32,846 nt of DNA, from NCBI GenBank assembly GCA_002704685.1, contig PAHD01000027.1, forward strand, positions 1-32,846, read 5' to 3'. Position numbers and translations under genes: made by a program. Below the pieces are notes generated by a model. It made no database searches. It was given only the letters and a program-made list of their open reading frames with translations, and was not told the origin of the DNA. This DNA comes from Fidelibacterota bacterium (GTDB lineage Bacteria > Fidelibacterota > Marinisomatia > SCGC-AAA003-L08 > D37C17). Positions 8,351 through 17,766 of the stretch are shown one piece after another (positions within the stretch are counted from its first letter, which is position 1; each line of letters opens with the position of its first letter).

Positions 8351-10307
8351 AGTTGATTTCAGCTATATTTATATAGTTTTTATAGTAATTTTTTCTTTTT
8401 TCATATACAATTATATAAAACTTTTAAGTTACAAAGTAAAAAAGTTCTTTTATCATTTAATACTAATTAGATCTATTGTTATTATTATTTTGGTAACATT
8501 AATAATTAATCCATCAATAACTTTCTCTTCGGTTTCAAATAAAACTTTTGACTTAGTTATTGATAATTCTAAAAGTATGAAAAAACATAGTCAAAATATA
8601 ATAAACAACATAAAAGAAATTAAAGATTGGGGTCAAAAAAATAAAATTAATTTTAATTTTTATATTTTTGGAAATTCTTTAAGGAAGATTTTTGATCTTG
8701 ATGAAATAGATTTTAGTGATAGTTACACAAATTTTAGTGACTTTGTAAATGAATATAAATCAAATAATGAAGTTATTCTTTTTTCAGATGGACTTAATAA
8801 TCATGGTTTAACTGATATTGATTATAAAAATTTAAATAGCGTTAATATTATTGGTTATGGAAATCAGATGGTATCAGATTTAGATATTAGTATAGAAATT
8901 TTGGATACAGTAATTTATAATGATAGCATAAAAGTTAATGTTTTAGTTAAAAAAAATATAGAAAATATTCGTGTTAATGGATCTATACATTTAAATAATA
9001 ATTTTTATAAAAATTATAGTTTAAATGATTATAATCTTGAGGAAAATTCTTATCAAGAAATTACTTTTACTTTACCAATAAATAAAATAGATAGATTTAA
9101 CGCAATTTATATAACAAATAACTATTTTGAATCAAATTATTTAAATAATAGTTTAGAATTATTCATACCAGCAAATAAATTTTCAAGTAAAAAACTATTA
9201 TTAATAAGTGGATCTATATCAAATAATACTAGTTATATAAAAAAAATTATAAAAAATAATTTATATGATTACAATATTGATCACATATATAGATTAAATA
9301 ATAATTTATGGAATAAATCAATGAACGATTTTAATTTTGAGGATTATAGTCTTCTAGTTTTTGATGATTTTCCAATATATAATGATGATAAGTCAATTAT
9401 TAATAATTTTGAAATAAATAATCAGAAGATTATTTATTTTCTTGGACCAAATAATTATTCTAGAAATTATATATTAGATTTTTGTAATTGTGATTATAAA
9501 AATATTGATAATTTAGTGGTCAATAAGTTTGGTAATGAGTATTTTTATAAGGGTAATTATTATATTCTTCCCTCCAGCGAAGTTAATCATATAATTCAAT
9601 GCAATAATGATGCAAATATATCTTATGATAATGGAAATACATTTATTTCAAAGCATAAAAATATTATTTTATTTCTAATTCCAAATTTAAAAGAAAATTC
9701 TTACCAAATTGATGATACTAGTTTAATGCTTGAGGATTTGATTTTATCTGTAATTGACAATGAGGTATATTCAAATAATAGAATATTTGAAATTTTTGTT
9801 GATACATACAGTGTAAATATTAATACACCTTTAGATGTGAAAATTAAGCTTTATAATAATAAAAATATTAATGATTTATTTTTAAATATTTATAAAGATA
9901 ATCAGCTGTATATGCAGTTTAATGATTTGGAAAAGAAATCTGTAGATTTTTTTTCCAAAGAAATAGTTTTTTATAAAAGTGGTGAGTACGTAATGCAAGC
10001 TGGTATAAAATTAGATAATAATAATATTAAAAGTAATTTCATAAATATAAAAGTTAATAAGATTGATAGAGAAATTTCTGTAGATGGTATTAATATGGAT
10101 TTTTTATCTGTTATATCAAATAATACTGAAGGAGTTTTTTACAAAAGCATTAATTTAGATGAGTTTTTAGAAAATATTGAAATTTCAAAAGTTAATACCG
10201 TAAATTATACTAAATTTGACTTAAATAATTTATCTTACCTTTTGATAGTAATTATAATCTTGCTATCATTAGATTGGTATATTAGAAACAAAGTTGGACT
10301 TGTATAA
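8343..10307 (+). CDS. Membrane-anchored von Willebrand factor A-like domain protein
   Basis: N-terminal TM helices; MIDAS-like DNSKS ... FSDG pattern; C-terminal TM followed by WYIRNKVGLV. ORF track start is 8337; the ATG at 8343 (MLKVDF) is also plausible. Confidence 0.65.
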   Translation: MLKVDFSYIYIVFIVIFSFFIYNYIKLLSYKVKKFFYHLILIRSIVIIILVTLIINPSITFSSVSNKTFDLVIDNSKSMKKHSQNIINNIKEIKDWGQKNKINFNFYIFGNSLRKIFDLDEIDFSDSYTNFSDFVNEYKSNNEVILFSDGLNNHGLTDIDYKNLNSVNIIGYGNQMVSDLDISIEILDTVIYNDSIKVNVLVKKNIENIRVNGSIHLNNNFYKNYSLNDYNLEENSYQEITFTLPINKIDRFNAIYITNNYFESNYLNNSLELFIPANKFSSKKLLLISGSISNNTSYIKKIIKNNLYDYNIDHIYRLNNNLWNKSMNDFNFEDYSLLVFDDFPIYNDDKSIINNFEINNQKIIYFLGPNNYSRNYILDFCNCDYKNIDNLVVNKFGNEYFYKGNYYILPSSEVNHIIQCNNDANISYDNGNTFISKHKNIILFLIPNLKENSYQIDDTSLMLEDLILSVIDNEVYSNNRIFEIFVDTYSVNINTPLDVKIKLYNNKNINDLFLNIYKDNQLYMQFNDLEKKSVDFFSKEIVFYKSGEYVMQAGIKLDNNNIKSNFINIKVNKIDREISVDGINMDFLSVISNNTEGVFYKSINLDEFLENIEISKVNTVNYTKFDLNNLSYLLIVIIILLSLDWYIRNKVGLV

Positions 10308-11863
10308 TGAATTTTATATTTTTAATAATTATAAGTTTTTTATTTACTCAAGATAATTCTTTCGATAAATGGAATTTGGAAAAACTATATTCTAATCAGT
10401 TAAAAAATAAACAAATAAATTTACAGAATCATAAAAATGTCAATCCCATAAATAACCCTATTATATTAGAAGAGTATATAGTAGGACCTGGAGATGAATT
10501 TTTTATTAGTTTTTCAGTTAATGATATTGTTTTTAGCGACTATATTGTTATTTCACAATTAAATGATATTGTTATCCCAGGTATTGGTATGATAAACTTA
10601 GAAAAGTTATCATTAAAAGAATCATATGATAAAATTAAAAGTATTTTTGCAAAAAAATATACAGATTCTAATCTTGATATTACATTAACAAATATAAGAA
10701 AATTTTATATTAATATTTTTGGTACAAATTCTGGTCCAACAAAAATTTTAACTAACCCTCTAGATAAGGTATCTGATGTATATGAAAAAATAATTAAGCA
10801 AATTAATATTAAAGAAGATTATAATTTAACTTATAGGAATGTAGTGTTAAAACGCAAATCTAATTTTTATAATATTGATTTGTTAGAATATAAAAGATTA
10901 GGCTTAGGAAATAATCCTCAACTCCTTGAAGGAGATGAGATTTATTTAAAAAATTATACAAAATATATTGATATTTATGGTGGTATAAATAGCCCAGGAA
11001 GATATGAGTATAAAAAAAATGAAAGATTAGCTGATTTTATTGCTGTTTGTGGTGGATTTAAAAATGATATTGAAACGGAAAAATTTAAGATTTCACGTTT
11101 TATAAAAAATAAAGATTTACCATCAGAAATTACTATAAATAATGATAGTCTTGATATATTTATTAATGAGTATGATCATATTATTATACCTGAAAAAGAT
11201 TTTTCTAAGAAAATGGTTTTTATTAATGGGGAAGTGAAAATTCCTGGTTATTATTTTCTTGAAGAAAATATGACCGTATATGAGCTTATTTTAAAAGCTG
11301 GTGGATATACTGATAGCGCAGATAAAAATAAAATAATACTTAATAATGATATTTTAGGTGATATCAAGGATTTAGAATTAGCGAGGATTAACTTGATACC
11401 TCCACAAAACAGGTCCTTATCTGAAATATCATACATTCAGTCAAGAAGTTTAATTGAAAAGGGTTCTGTAATTTCAAATAATAAGGAGTTTACATCTGAA
11501 GTACTTGCTTATAATTTAAATATTGATGATAAGGTATATATTCCTGTTTTAATAAGTTATGTTGAGGTAATTGGTGCAATTGAATATCCTGGTAGATATC
11601 CTTATGTAGATGGCCAAAGTATAGAGGATTATATAAAAAATGCTGGAGGAAAAACAAATAAATCAAGGGGTAATATATATATTGTTAATTCTTTTAATCA
11701 AAAGATAAAAGTATCAAGTAAATTTACTGAAATCTATAATGGTGAAACAATTTTTGTTGAAACTAAAGAAAATTTTAATACATGGAATAAATTGAAAGAA
11801 TCTATGAGTCTTATTGGTCAATTAGCAACTTTAATTGCTGTCATACAAAGTGCATCAAATTAA
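10307..11863 (+). CDS. Polysaccharide biosynthesis/export protein with SLBB domains (Wza-like)
   Basis: YIVGPGDEFFISFSVND, then several SLBB-like segments (YGGINSPGRYEYKKNERLADFIAVCGGF; INGEVKIPGYYFLEENMTVYELILKAGGYT; IGAIEYPGRYPYVDGQSIEDYIKNAGG). Confidence 0.88.
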   Translation: MNFIFLIIISFLFTQDNSFDKWNLEKLYSNQLKNKQINLQNHKNVNPINNPIILEEYIVGPGDEFFISFSVNDIVFSDYIVISQLNDIVIPGIGMINLEKLSLKESYDKIKSIFAKKYTDSNLDITLTNIRKFYINIFGTNSGPTKILTNPLDKVSDVYEKIIKQINIKEDYNLTYRNVVLKRKSNFYNIDLLEYKRLGLGNNPQLLEGDEIYLKNYTKYIDIYGGINSPGRYEYKKNERLADFIAVCGGFKNDIETEKFKISRFIKNKDLPSEITINNDSLDIFINEYDHIIIPEKDFSKKMVFINGEVKIPGYYFLEENMTVYELILKAGGYTDSADKNKIILNNDILGDIKDLELARINLIPPQNRSLSEISYIQSRSLIEKGSVISNNKEFTSEVLAYNLNIDDKVYIPVLISYVEVIGAIEYPGRYPYVDGQSIEDYIKNAGGKTNKSRGNIYIVNSFNQKIKVSSKFTEIYNGETIFVETKENFNTWNKLKESMSLIGQLATLIAVIQSASN

Positions 11864-11864
11864 T

Positions 11865-12884
11865 ATGGATACAACATCATCTTTTACAAAGTATGTTTTT
11901 AAAAATAAATTAAATATAATGAAGTATTTAGTATTATCATTTTTTATATCTATTTTCTATTCTTTTTATGCTAAAGTTTTTTTTAAATCAGAAATTACAC
12001 TTTATCCAGCAGGTGAGCTATCCTCAAGTAATGAAATTTATAGTGACTTTAAAGATGCGATAGAATCTTTTGGATTCGAATCATCAAATTCAGATAATAA
12101 TTTTTATATACCTGATATAATTGAGAGTCGAAGATTAAAAAAAGAAATATTATACAAGAAATGGAATTCAAAAAAATTTTCTAACCCAGTTAATTTAATT
12201 GAATACTGGGAATTAGATGATTTAAATATTTTGAACCGTTTTCTATTATATTTTAAAACTTTATTTAATTCTTTTGAATATAATTCAAAATTAAAGTTCG
12301 AAGAAGATGCTATCAAATTGCTTGATGAACTTATTGATGTTGATGAAAAAAATTCTGGATTAATAGAAGTAAAAGTTCTAATGGATGAACCTCAATTAGC
12401 AGCTGATATTGCAAATTTTATTTCAAATTATGTAATTATGTACGTAGGTAATGAACAAAAACATTTTGCAACAAAAACTAAGCTTTTTCTAAGAACAATG
12501 CTGGACTCTTCTAAAATAGATTTAAAAGAATCAGAGCTCGAATTAACTAGTTTTAAGAAGAAAAATCCACTAAGTCTAGATACTCCAGATTTACAATTAA
12601 AAAGATTAAGATTAACTAGAAATGTCGAAGTTAATCAAGAGGTCTATATAACAATAAGAAAGCAATATGAATTATCTAAAATTGAGGAATCAAAAGAAAG
12701 ACTATTTGTTAATATATTAGATAATGCAAAACCTTCTTTGTATAAGGAATATCCTAATAGATTGATTATTATAATTAGTTTTACATTTCTTGGAACTTTA
12801 TTGCTTATCTTATGTCAAAGAATATATTTTGAGTTTAAAAGTATTAAAAGAAATTTTACATCTAATTTTCATGAAAACAAATAA
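11865..12884 (+). CDS. Wzz/chain-length-determinant-like inner membrane protein, no kinase domain
   Basis: N-terminal TM (YLVLSFFISIFYSFYAKVFF), long periplasmic region with coiled-coil-like segment, NAKPSLYKEYPNRL then TM; no Walker motifs downstream. MDTTSSF start at 11865 preferred over 11835. Confidence 0.75.
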   Translation: MDTTSSFTKYVFKNKLNIMKYLVLSFFISIFYSFYAKVFFKSEITLYPAGELSSSNEIYSDFKDAIESFGFESSNSDNNFYIPDIIESRRLKKEILYKKWNSKKFSNPVNLIEYWELDDLNILNRFLLYFKTLFNSFEYNSKLKFEEDAIKLLDELIDVDEKNSGLIEVKVLMDEPQLAADIANFISNYVIMYVGNEQKHFATKTKLFLRTMLDSSKIDLKESELELTSFKKKNPLSLDTPDLQLKRLRLTRNVEVNQEVYITIRKQYELSKIEESKERLFVNILDNAKPSLYKEYPNRLIIIISFTFLGTLLLILCQRIYFEFKSIKRNFTSNFHENK

Positions 12885-13755
12885 TTTACCTGATTTTTTT
12901 ATATTAGGTGTTCAAAAAGCAGCAACATCATCAATACATAAAATTTTAAAACAAGATTATCGTATTTCTTTACCATATCAGAAAGAAACACATTTTTTTA
13001 GTCATAATTTCGATAAAAAAATTGAGTGGTATATTAATCAATTTAAAAATAAAAAAAAATATATTGTTAGAGGGGAAGTGGATCCATCATATATTTTTTT
13101 TAAAAAATCTGCTATAAATATAAAGAAATATATAAAAAATCCTAAATTCGTACTAGTTTTAAGGAAACCTATTGAAAGAGCTTTCTCTCATTATCTAATG
13201 TCAAAATCAAGAGGCTATGAAAAAGAATCTTTTTTTGATGCATTAGAATTAGAAGAAAAAAGATTAAAAAGTAGCAGTAGTTTTTTTTTATCACATTATA
13301 GTTACTTGAAACGAGGGAACTATTACCAGCAAATTATTGATTTTAAAAATATATTTCCAAAATCTAAGTTTTTATTTTTAAAATATGAAGATTTTAAAAA
13401 TATTAAAAAACAAAGAAAATTTATAAGTATGATTTATGATTTTTTAAATTTAAAAATGCAGAATAATCTCAACTTTTCAATTCACGAAAATAAATCTGGT
13501 TTGATGCGTTTTGAATTTGTAAGAGATTTAACTCATACTGATAATAATATAAGAAACTTTATTAAAAATCTTATCCCATCTGAATATATAAGGTTTAAAA
13601 TTTTAACATTTATAAATAATTTAAATAAGATGAATGGTGATAAAGAAAAATTAAATTATAGATTACTTAAAATCAAATATATTAAATGGAATAATGAACA
13701 AACAGATTTATTATCAAAAATATGTGATTTAGATGTTAATGATTGGAAAATATGA
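12871..13755 (+). CDS. PAPS-dependent sulfotransferase (heparan sulfate/Sulfotransfer_1-like)
   Basis: 5'-PSB-like FILGVQKAATSSIHKIL and 3'-PB-like FVLVLRKPIERAFSHYLMSKSRG. Start at MKTNNLPDFF (12871) preferred over 12790. Confidence 0.85.
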   Translation: MKTNNLPDFFILGVQKAATSSIHKILKQDYRISLPYQKETHFFSHNFDKKIEWYINQFKNKKKYIVRGEVDPSYIFFKKSAINIKKYIKNPKFVLVLRKPIERAFSHYLMSKSRGYEKESFFDALELEEKRLKSSSSFFLSHYSYLKRGNYYQQIIDFKNIFPKSKFLFLKYEDFKNIKKQRKFISMIYDFLNLKMQNNLNFSIHENKSGLMRFEFVRDLTHTDNNIRNFIKNLIPSEYIRFKILTFINNLNKMNGDKEKLNYRLLKIKYIKWNNEQTDLLSKICDLDVNDWKI

Positions 13756-14591
13756 AGTTAACTTCACCTTTAATTGTTACTGGAATGCATAGAAGTGGAA
13801 CAACACTTTTAGTGAAAATTCTTGAAAAAAATGGTGTTTTTTTTGGTGCTTACCAAGATAATAATAGTGAGTCAATATTTTTTCAAAGATTAAACAGATG
13901 GCTTGTATCTTTTAATAATTCATATTGGGATAATCCAAAATCATTTGATACTTTAGATAATATTAACCTTGATTTTTTAATTTCAAAGTGTAATAGAACA
14001 ATTCAAAATAAAATATTAACTTTATACTATTTTGGATTGAAAAATATTTTTTTAAATAATAGTTTTTCTTCTTATGATTTGCCATGGGGTTGGAAAGATC
14101 CACTGAATACATTCACCCTAGATATATGGTCTAAAATTTTCCCTTGTATTTCTATCATTAACATAGTAAGAAATCCAATTGACGTATCATGTAGTTTAAT
14201 TAATAGACAAAGTAAAATGAAATCTCACGATTTGAAAAATTTAAAAAAATATTTTAACTCTCTAGTTCCTATTTTATCTATAAACAAAGGAGCTGTTTTT
14301 AGATCATTTGAAATCAATACAATAGATGATTGTTTGATTTTATATAAAAAATATCAAGATAAAATTAAACTGAATAATTTAAAAAATATTAAGCAGATAA
14401 ATATAAAATATGAAGATCTTGTAAATAATACAGAAGATGAATTAATTAAAATATATAGTTTTTGTGGAATTAATAATTTTAATTTGAAGCAAGATTCAAA
14501 ATTAATTGATAAAAATATTGCTAATAAATACAATAATTTAGATATCTCTTTTGATAGTAAGCTGTTAGACCTAATTTCTTATGATAAATAA
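13752..14591 (+). CDS. Sulfotransferase family protein (second, distinct)
   Basis: LIVTGMHRSGTTLLVKILEKNG P-loop-like 5'-PSB; IINIVRNPIDVSCSLINRQ 3'-PB. Start 13743 or 13752. Confidence 0.8.
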   Translation: MKLTSPLIVTGMHRSGTTLLVKILEKNGVFFGAYQDNNSESIFFQRLNRWLVSFNNSYWDNPKSFDTLDNINLDFLISKCNRTIQNKILTLYYFGLKNIFLNNSFSSYDLPWGWKDPLNTFTLDIWSKIFPCISIINIVRNPIDVSCSLINRQSKMKSHDLKNLKKYFNSLVPILSINKGAVFRSFEINTIDDCLILYKKYQDKIKLNNLKNIKQINIKYEDLVNNTEDELIKIYSFCGINNFNLKQDSKLIDKNIANKYNNLDISFDSKLLDLISYDK

Positions 14592-15147
14592 TTATAATTC
14601 ATGTTCAATAATTACTGTAAATTACAATTCATTTTTATACACGAAGAACTTAATAAAAAATTTAGAATATATAAGCACTAAAAACTTTAACTTATTCATT
14701 ATTGATAATTTCTCAGACGATAATTCTTATCAAAAAATTTTCAATTTATTAAAATTTTCATCAAAAAATATTTTCTTTTTAGAAGATAATAAAATTTTAG
14801 AATCATTTAAGAAAAATAATATTTTTTTAATTAGATTAAAATCTAACTATGGCTATTCTGCTGCTGTTAATATTCCACTAAATATGAATGATAAAATATA
14901 TTTAAGTAAGTTTTTTTGGATAATTAATAATGATGTTGAAATTGAAGTAAATACTTTAGATATTTTGAAAAAAGAATACATTCTAAATTCAATTACAACA
15001 CCAATGGTTTACGATTTAAATAATAAAAATAATATTCAATCTTTAGGGTGCACAATAAATTCACTATTATTGACAACAAAAAATTTAAAAAATCTTAATA
15101 ATTTTAATAAAATTGATTTTATATCAGGTGTATCTCTTTTTTTTTGA
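14581..15147 (+). CDS. Glycosyltransferase family 2, N-terminal part (frame interrupted at T9 tract)
   Basis: CSIITVNYNS ... LFIIDNFSDDNS ... FFWIINNDVEIE; terminates ...DFISGVSLFF* at the homopolymer. Confidence 0.82.
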   Translation: MINNYNSCSIITVNYNSFLYTKNLIKNLEYISTKNFNLFIIDNFSDDNSYQKIFNLLKFSSKNIFFLEDNKILESFKKNNIFLIRLKSNYGYSAAVNIPLNMNDKIYLSKFFWIINNDVEIEVNTLDILKKEYILNSITTPMVYDLNNKNNIQSLGCTINSLLLTTKNLKNLNNFNKIDFISGVSLFF

Positions 15148-15451
15148 TAAAAATGTTTTAAGAATAAATGGCAATTTACCTGAAGAATATTTTATGTATT
15201 ATGAAGATGTAGATTGGTGCAAAAAAGCTACTGATAATGATATTAAATTAATAATTAATACAAACACTAAAATTTTCCATAAAAAAAATAATAATGTTGA
15301 TTTCAAGCTTAAATTTTTTTCTATTTTAAATAGGTTGAGATTCTGTTCAAAGTTTCATCCTTATAAAATACCTTTAGTGCTTATATATAGTATTTTTGGT
15401 TTAATATATCATTTCACAAAATATTTACTTAATTTTAAAAATGTTAAATAA
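15113..15451 (+). CDS. Glycosyltransferase family 2, C-terminal part (other frame)
   Basis: After the T-run: FFFDKNVLRINGNLPEEYFMYYEDVDWCKKATDND, the conserved 'ExxFMYxEDVDWC' segment expected right after 'SGxSLF' in rhamnosyltransferase-like GT2s. The 15113 start is not credible as an independent start. Confidence 0.8.
   Translation: MILYQVYLFFFDKNVLRINGNLPEEYFMYYEDVDWCKKATDNDIKLIINTNTKIFHKKNNNVDFKLKFFSILNRLRFCSKFHPYKIPLVLIYSIFGLIYHFTKYLLNFKNVK
15137..15145 (+). repeat. T9 mononucleotide tract at the GT2 frame interruption
   Basis: CTC TTTTTTTTT GATAAA; the frame switch occurs at this run. Confidence 0.9.
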
Positions 15452-16676
15452 ATTTGTTTATATATCAATTATTTTATGTATTTCTCTAATTGGAGCTGAT
15501 AGAATTAATTTAATGAGTCAAGCATTTGAATTCTTTGTTTTTACTCCTTATTTACTATTAAGCTTATTAATTTTATTTACTTTGTTTTTATTCAATAGAG
15601 ATTATTTTGATTTTAAATGGTTATTAAATAATAATATATTTTTATTATTTTTTTTAATATACATAGTTACATGTATTATAAGTATTTTTTTTTCAATTGA
15701 TATTTATATTTCAATAAAAAGATTTATACTATTAATATATCTTTTATTATCTTCGATTATAATTCAATCTTACTTTAAAAATAATCAGGAATTGTTGAAA
15801 GTTTTAATTAAGTCATCATTATTAGGATCTTTTATTTTTTTTATATTTAATTTTCTTTTATTATTAAATTGGTTTTCTGATTTTGATTTTTCGAATTCCT
15901 ATATAAATCTTGAACCAGATAAGCTTGCATATTTTTTACCAAGATTAGGGGGATATTCAATGGACTCTAATAGGGGAGGTATCATACTATTCTTCTTCAC
16001 TTTTGTTTTATTTTTTTTTGGCAATAAAAACAAACTTAATTCATCTATTATAATTCTAAATATACTGTTCTTGTTTCTTAGTTTTTCAAGAACTATTTAT
16101 TTATTATTAATAATGGTTTTTCTTTTTCAACTTTTAATTAGTGAAAAAGAAATAAAAAAAAATATGCTAAAGAAAATCTTTTATAGTTTGATATTTTTTT
16201 TATTAATAATAGGATTTTTAACATTTAATCAAAATATTAACTTATATTTAGCTTTTCAGGAAAGAATAGATATATTTGAAATTTCACGTTTTTCATCGGC
16301 TGGAATTCATTTAAAATTAATTTTAGAAGGATTTGCAAAAGCATTTAACGATTTTAAAATATTATTTTTTGGTTCAGGTTTTGGAACATCATTTCTATTG
16401 ATCAAAGGATATTATTGGAGTGGTATTAAATATGGTAATTATCATTCATTATATATTACGACATTAGTTGAGTGTGGGATTTTCAATACAATATCAATGT
16501 TTATAATATCTTTTTTACTACCTTTTATAATTGATTATAAAAATCATATTTTCACTTTACTTTTTGGTTTATTGTTTTTTAATATTTTTTATCAATTAAT
16601 TATGGAACCAGTTTTTTGGTTTTCAATTTTATTATTTTATAAGTTTAATTTTAGTGAATTAAAAAATGAAAAATAA
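15441..16676 (+). CDS. O-antigen ligase/polymerase-like (Wzy/WaaL) polytopic membrane protein
   Basis: About ten hydrophobic segments; SFSRTIYLLL and NYHSLYITTLVECGIF motifs typical of Wzy/WaaL-type proteins. Confidence 0.75.
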   Translation: MLNKFVYISIILCISLIGADRINLMSQAFEFFVFTPYLLLSLLILFTLFLFNRDYFDFKWLLNNNIFLLFFLIYIVTCIISIFFSIDIYISIKRFILLIYLLLSSIIIQSYFKNNQELLKVLIKSSLLGSFIFFIFNFLLLLNWFSDFDFSNSYINLEPDKLAYFLPRLGGYSMDSNRGGIILFFFTFVLFFFGNKNKLNSSIIILNILFLFLSFSRTIYLLLIMVFLFQLLISEKEIKKNMLKKIFYSLIFFLLIIGFLTFNQNINLYLAFQERIDIFEISRFSSAGIHLKLILEGFAKAFNDFKILFFGSGFGTSFLLIKGYYWSGIKYGNYHSLYITTLVECGIFNTISMFIISFLLPFIIDYKNHIFTLLFGLLFFNIFYQLIMEPVFWFSILLFYKFNFSELKNEK

Positions 16677-17727
16677 CATTGTTATTGATATTAGAATGTT
16701 AAAAAATTCAGGTATAAGTAATTATATCCAAAACATAGTGCCAAATGTAGTAAATCACTTTAAAAATACTAACTTTATAATTCTTACTGCATCTGATAGT
16801 GATTATAAATATATTATTAATAAAATTTACAGTAATAATTATAAAATTCTTAAAATCAATTCTCAAGTTTATAGTTTTTTTGAGCAGATTGAAATAGTTT
16901 TAAAATTAAAATTTTATAAAATTAATTTATATTGGGCTCCAAACTATAATATTCCAATTTTTCTAAATGCAAATTTTTTAATTACAATACATGATTTATG
17001 GCACTTAATTGATAAATCATGGAATAGATTTTATAGAAGACTATATTCTAAAATAATGTTTTTTGTAATTAGTAAAAAGAATTCTAGCATTATAGCAGTT
17101 TCAAATTTCACTAAAAATGAAATTATTTCTAATACTAAAATAAAGAATAATATTTCAGTAATTAAGCATGGAATAGAAAGACATTGGATTTCAACAAAGT
17201 CTTTTAAGAAAAATAAAGATATTCTATTTGTTGGAAATATAAGAAATCACAAAAACATTAAGTTGCTTATTGATACATTTATTAACTTGAATCTAAAGTC
17301 TATTAGTTTGATATTAATAGGCCAAAATAATAATTATTTAGATGAAACCAAATATTTAAATAAAAATATTAAATTTATTAAAGAAATTAGTCGAAAAAGA
17401 TTAATCGATTACTATAATAACGCTAGATTACTTATTCTTCCCTCTAAATATGAAGGATTTGGCTTTACACCACTTGAAGCAATGTCTTGTGAATGTCCTG
17501 TTTTATTGTCAGATATAGAGCCTTTAAAAGAAATTTGTGGAAATGGAGCGTATTATTTTGATTTAAAAAATAGTAAAGATTTAAAAAATAAAATTTTACT
17601 TTTAATTAATAATGAAAGTTTGTGTGATGAGCTTATAGATAATGGTAAATTAAATATAAAGAAGTATAGCTGGGAAAAAACATCCAATGAAACTATAAAA
17701 AAAATTGATAAACTATTAGTAAGTTAA
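16666..17727 (+). CDS. Glycosyltransferase family 4 (group 1)
   Basis: TIHDLWHL, IIAVSNFTKNEI, ILFVGNIRNHKNIKLLI, LPSKYEGFGFTPLEAMSCECPVLLSD. Confidence 0.92.
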   Translation: MKNNIVIDIRMLKNSGISNYIQNIVPNVVNHFKNTNFIILTASDSDYKYIINKIYSNNYKILKINSQVYSFFEQIEIVLKLKFYKINLYWAPNYNIPIFLNANFLITIHDLWHLIDKSWNRFYRRLYSKIMFFVISKKNSSIIAVSNFTKNEIISNTKIKNNISVIKHGIERHWISTKSFKKNKDILFVGNIRNHKNIKLLIDTFINLNLKSISLILIGQNNNYLDETKYLNKNIKFIKEISRKRLIDYYNNARLLILPSKYEGFGFTPLEAMSCECPVLLSDIEPLKEICGNGAYYFDLKNSKDLKNKILLLINNESLCDELIDNGKLNIKKYSWEKTSNETIKKIDKLLVS

Positions 17728-17766
17728 AATGCTAATTTTAAATAATTTATATAATTTAGAAATTTT

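Noticed and set aside
15113-15451. The 112-aa ORF as an independent gene
   Set aside because: Its first ~12 codons are an out-of-frame reading of the upstream GT2; the rest is the missing GT2 C-terminus.
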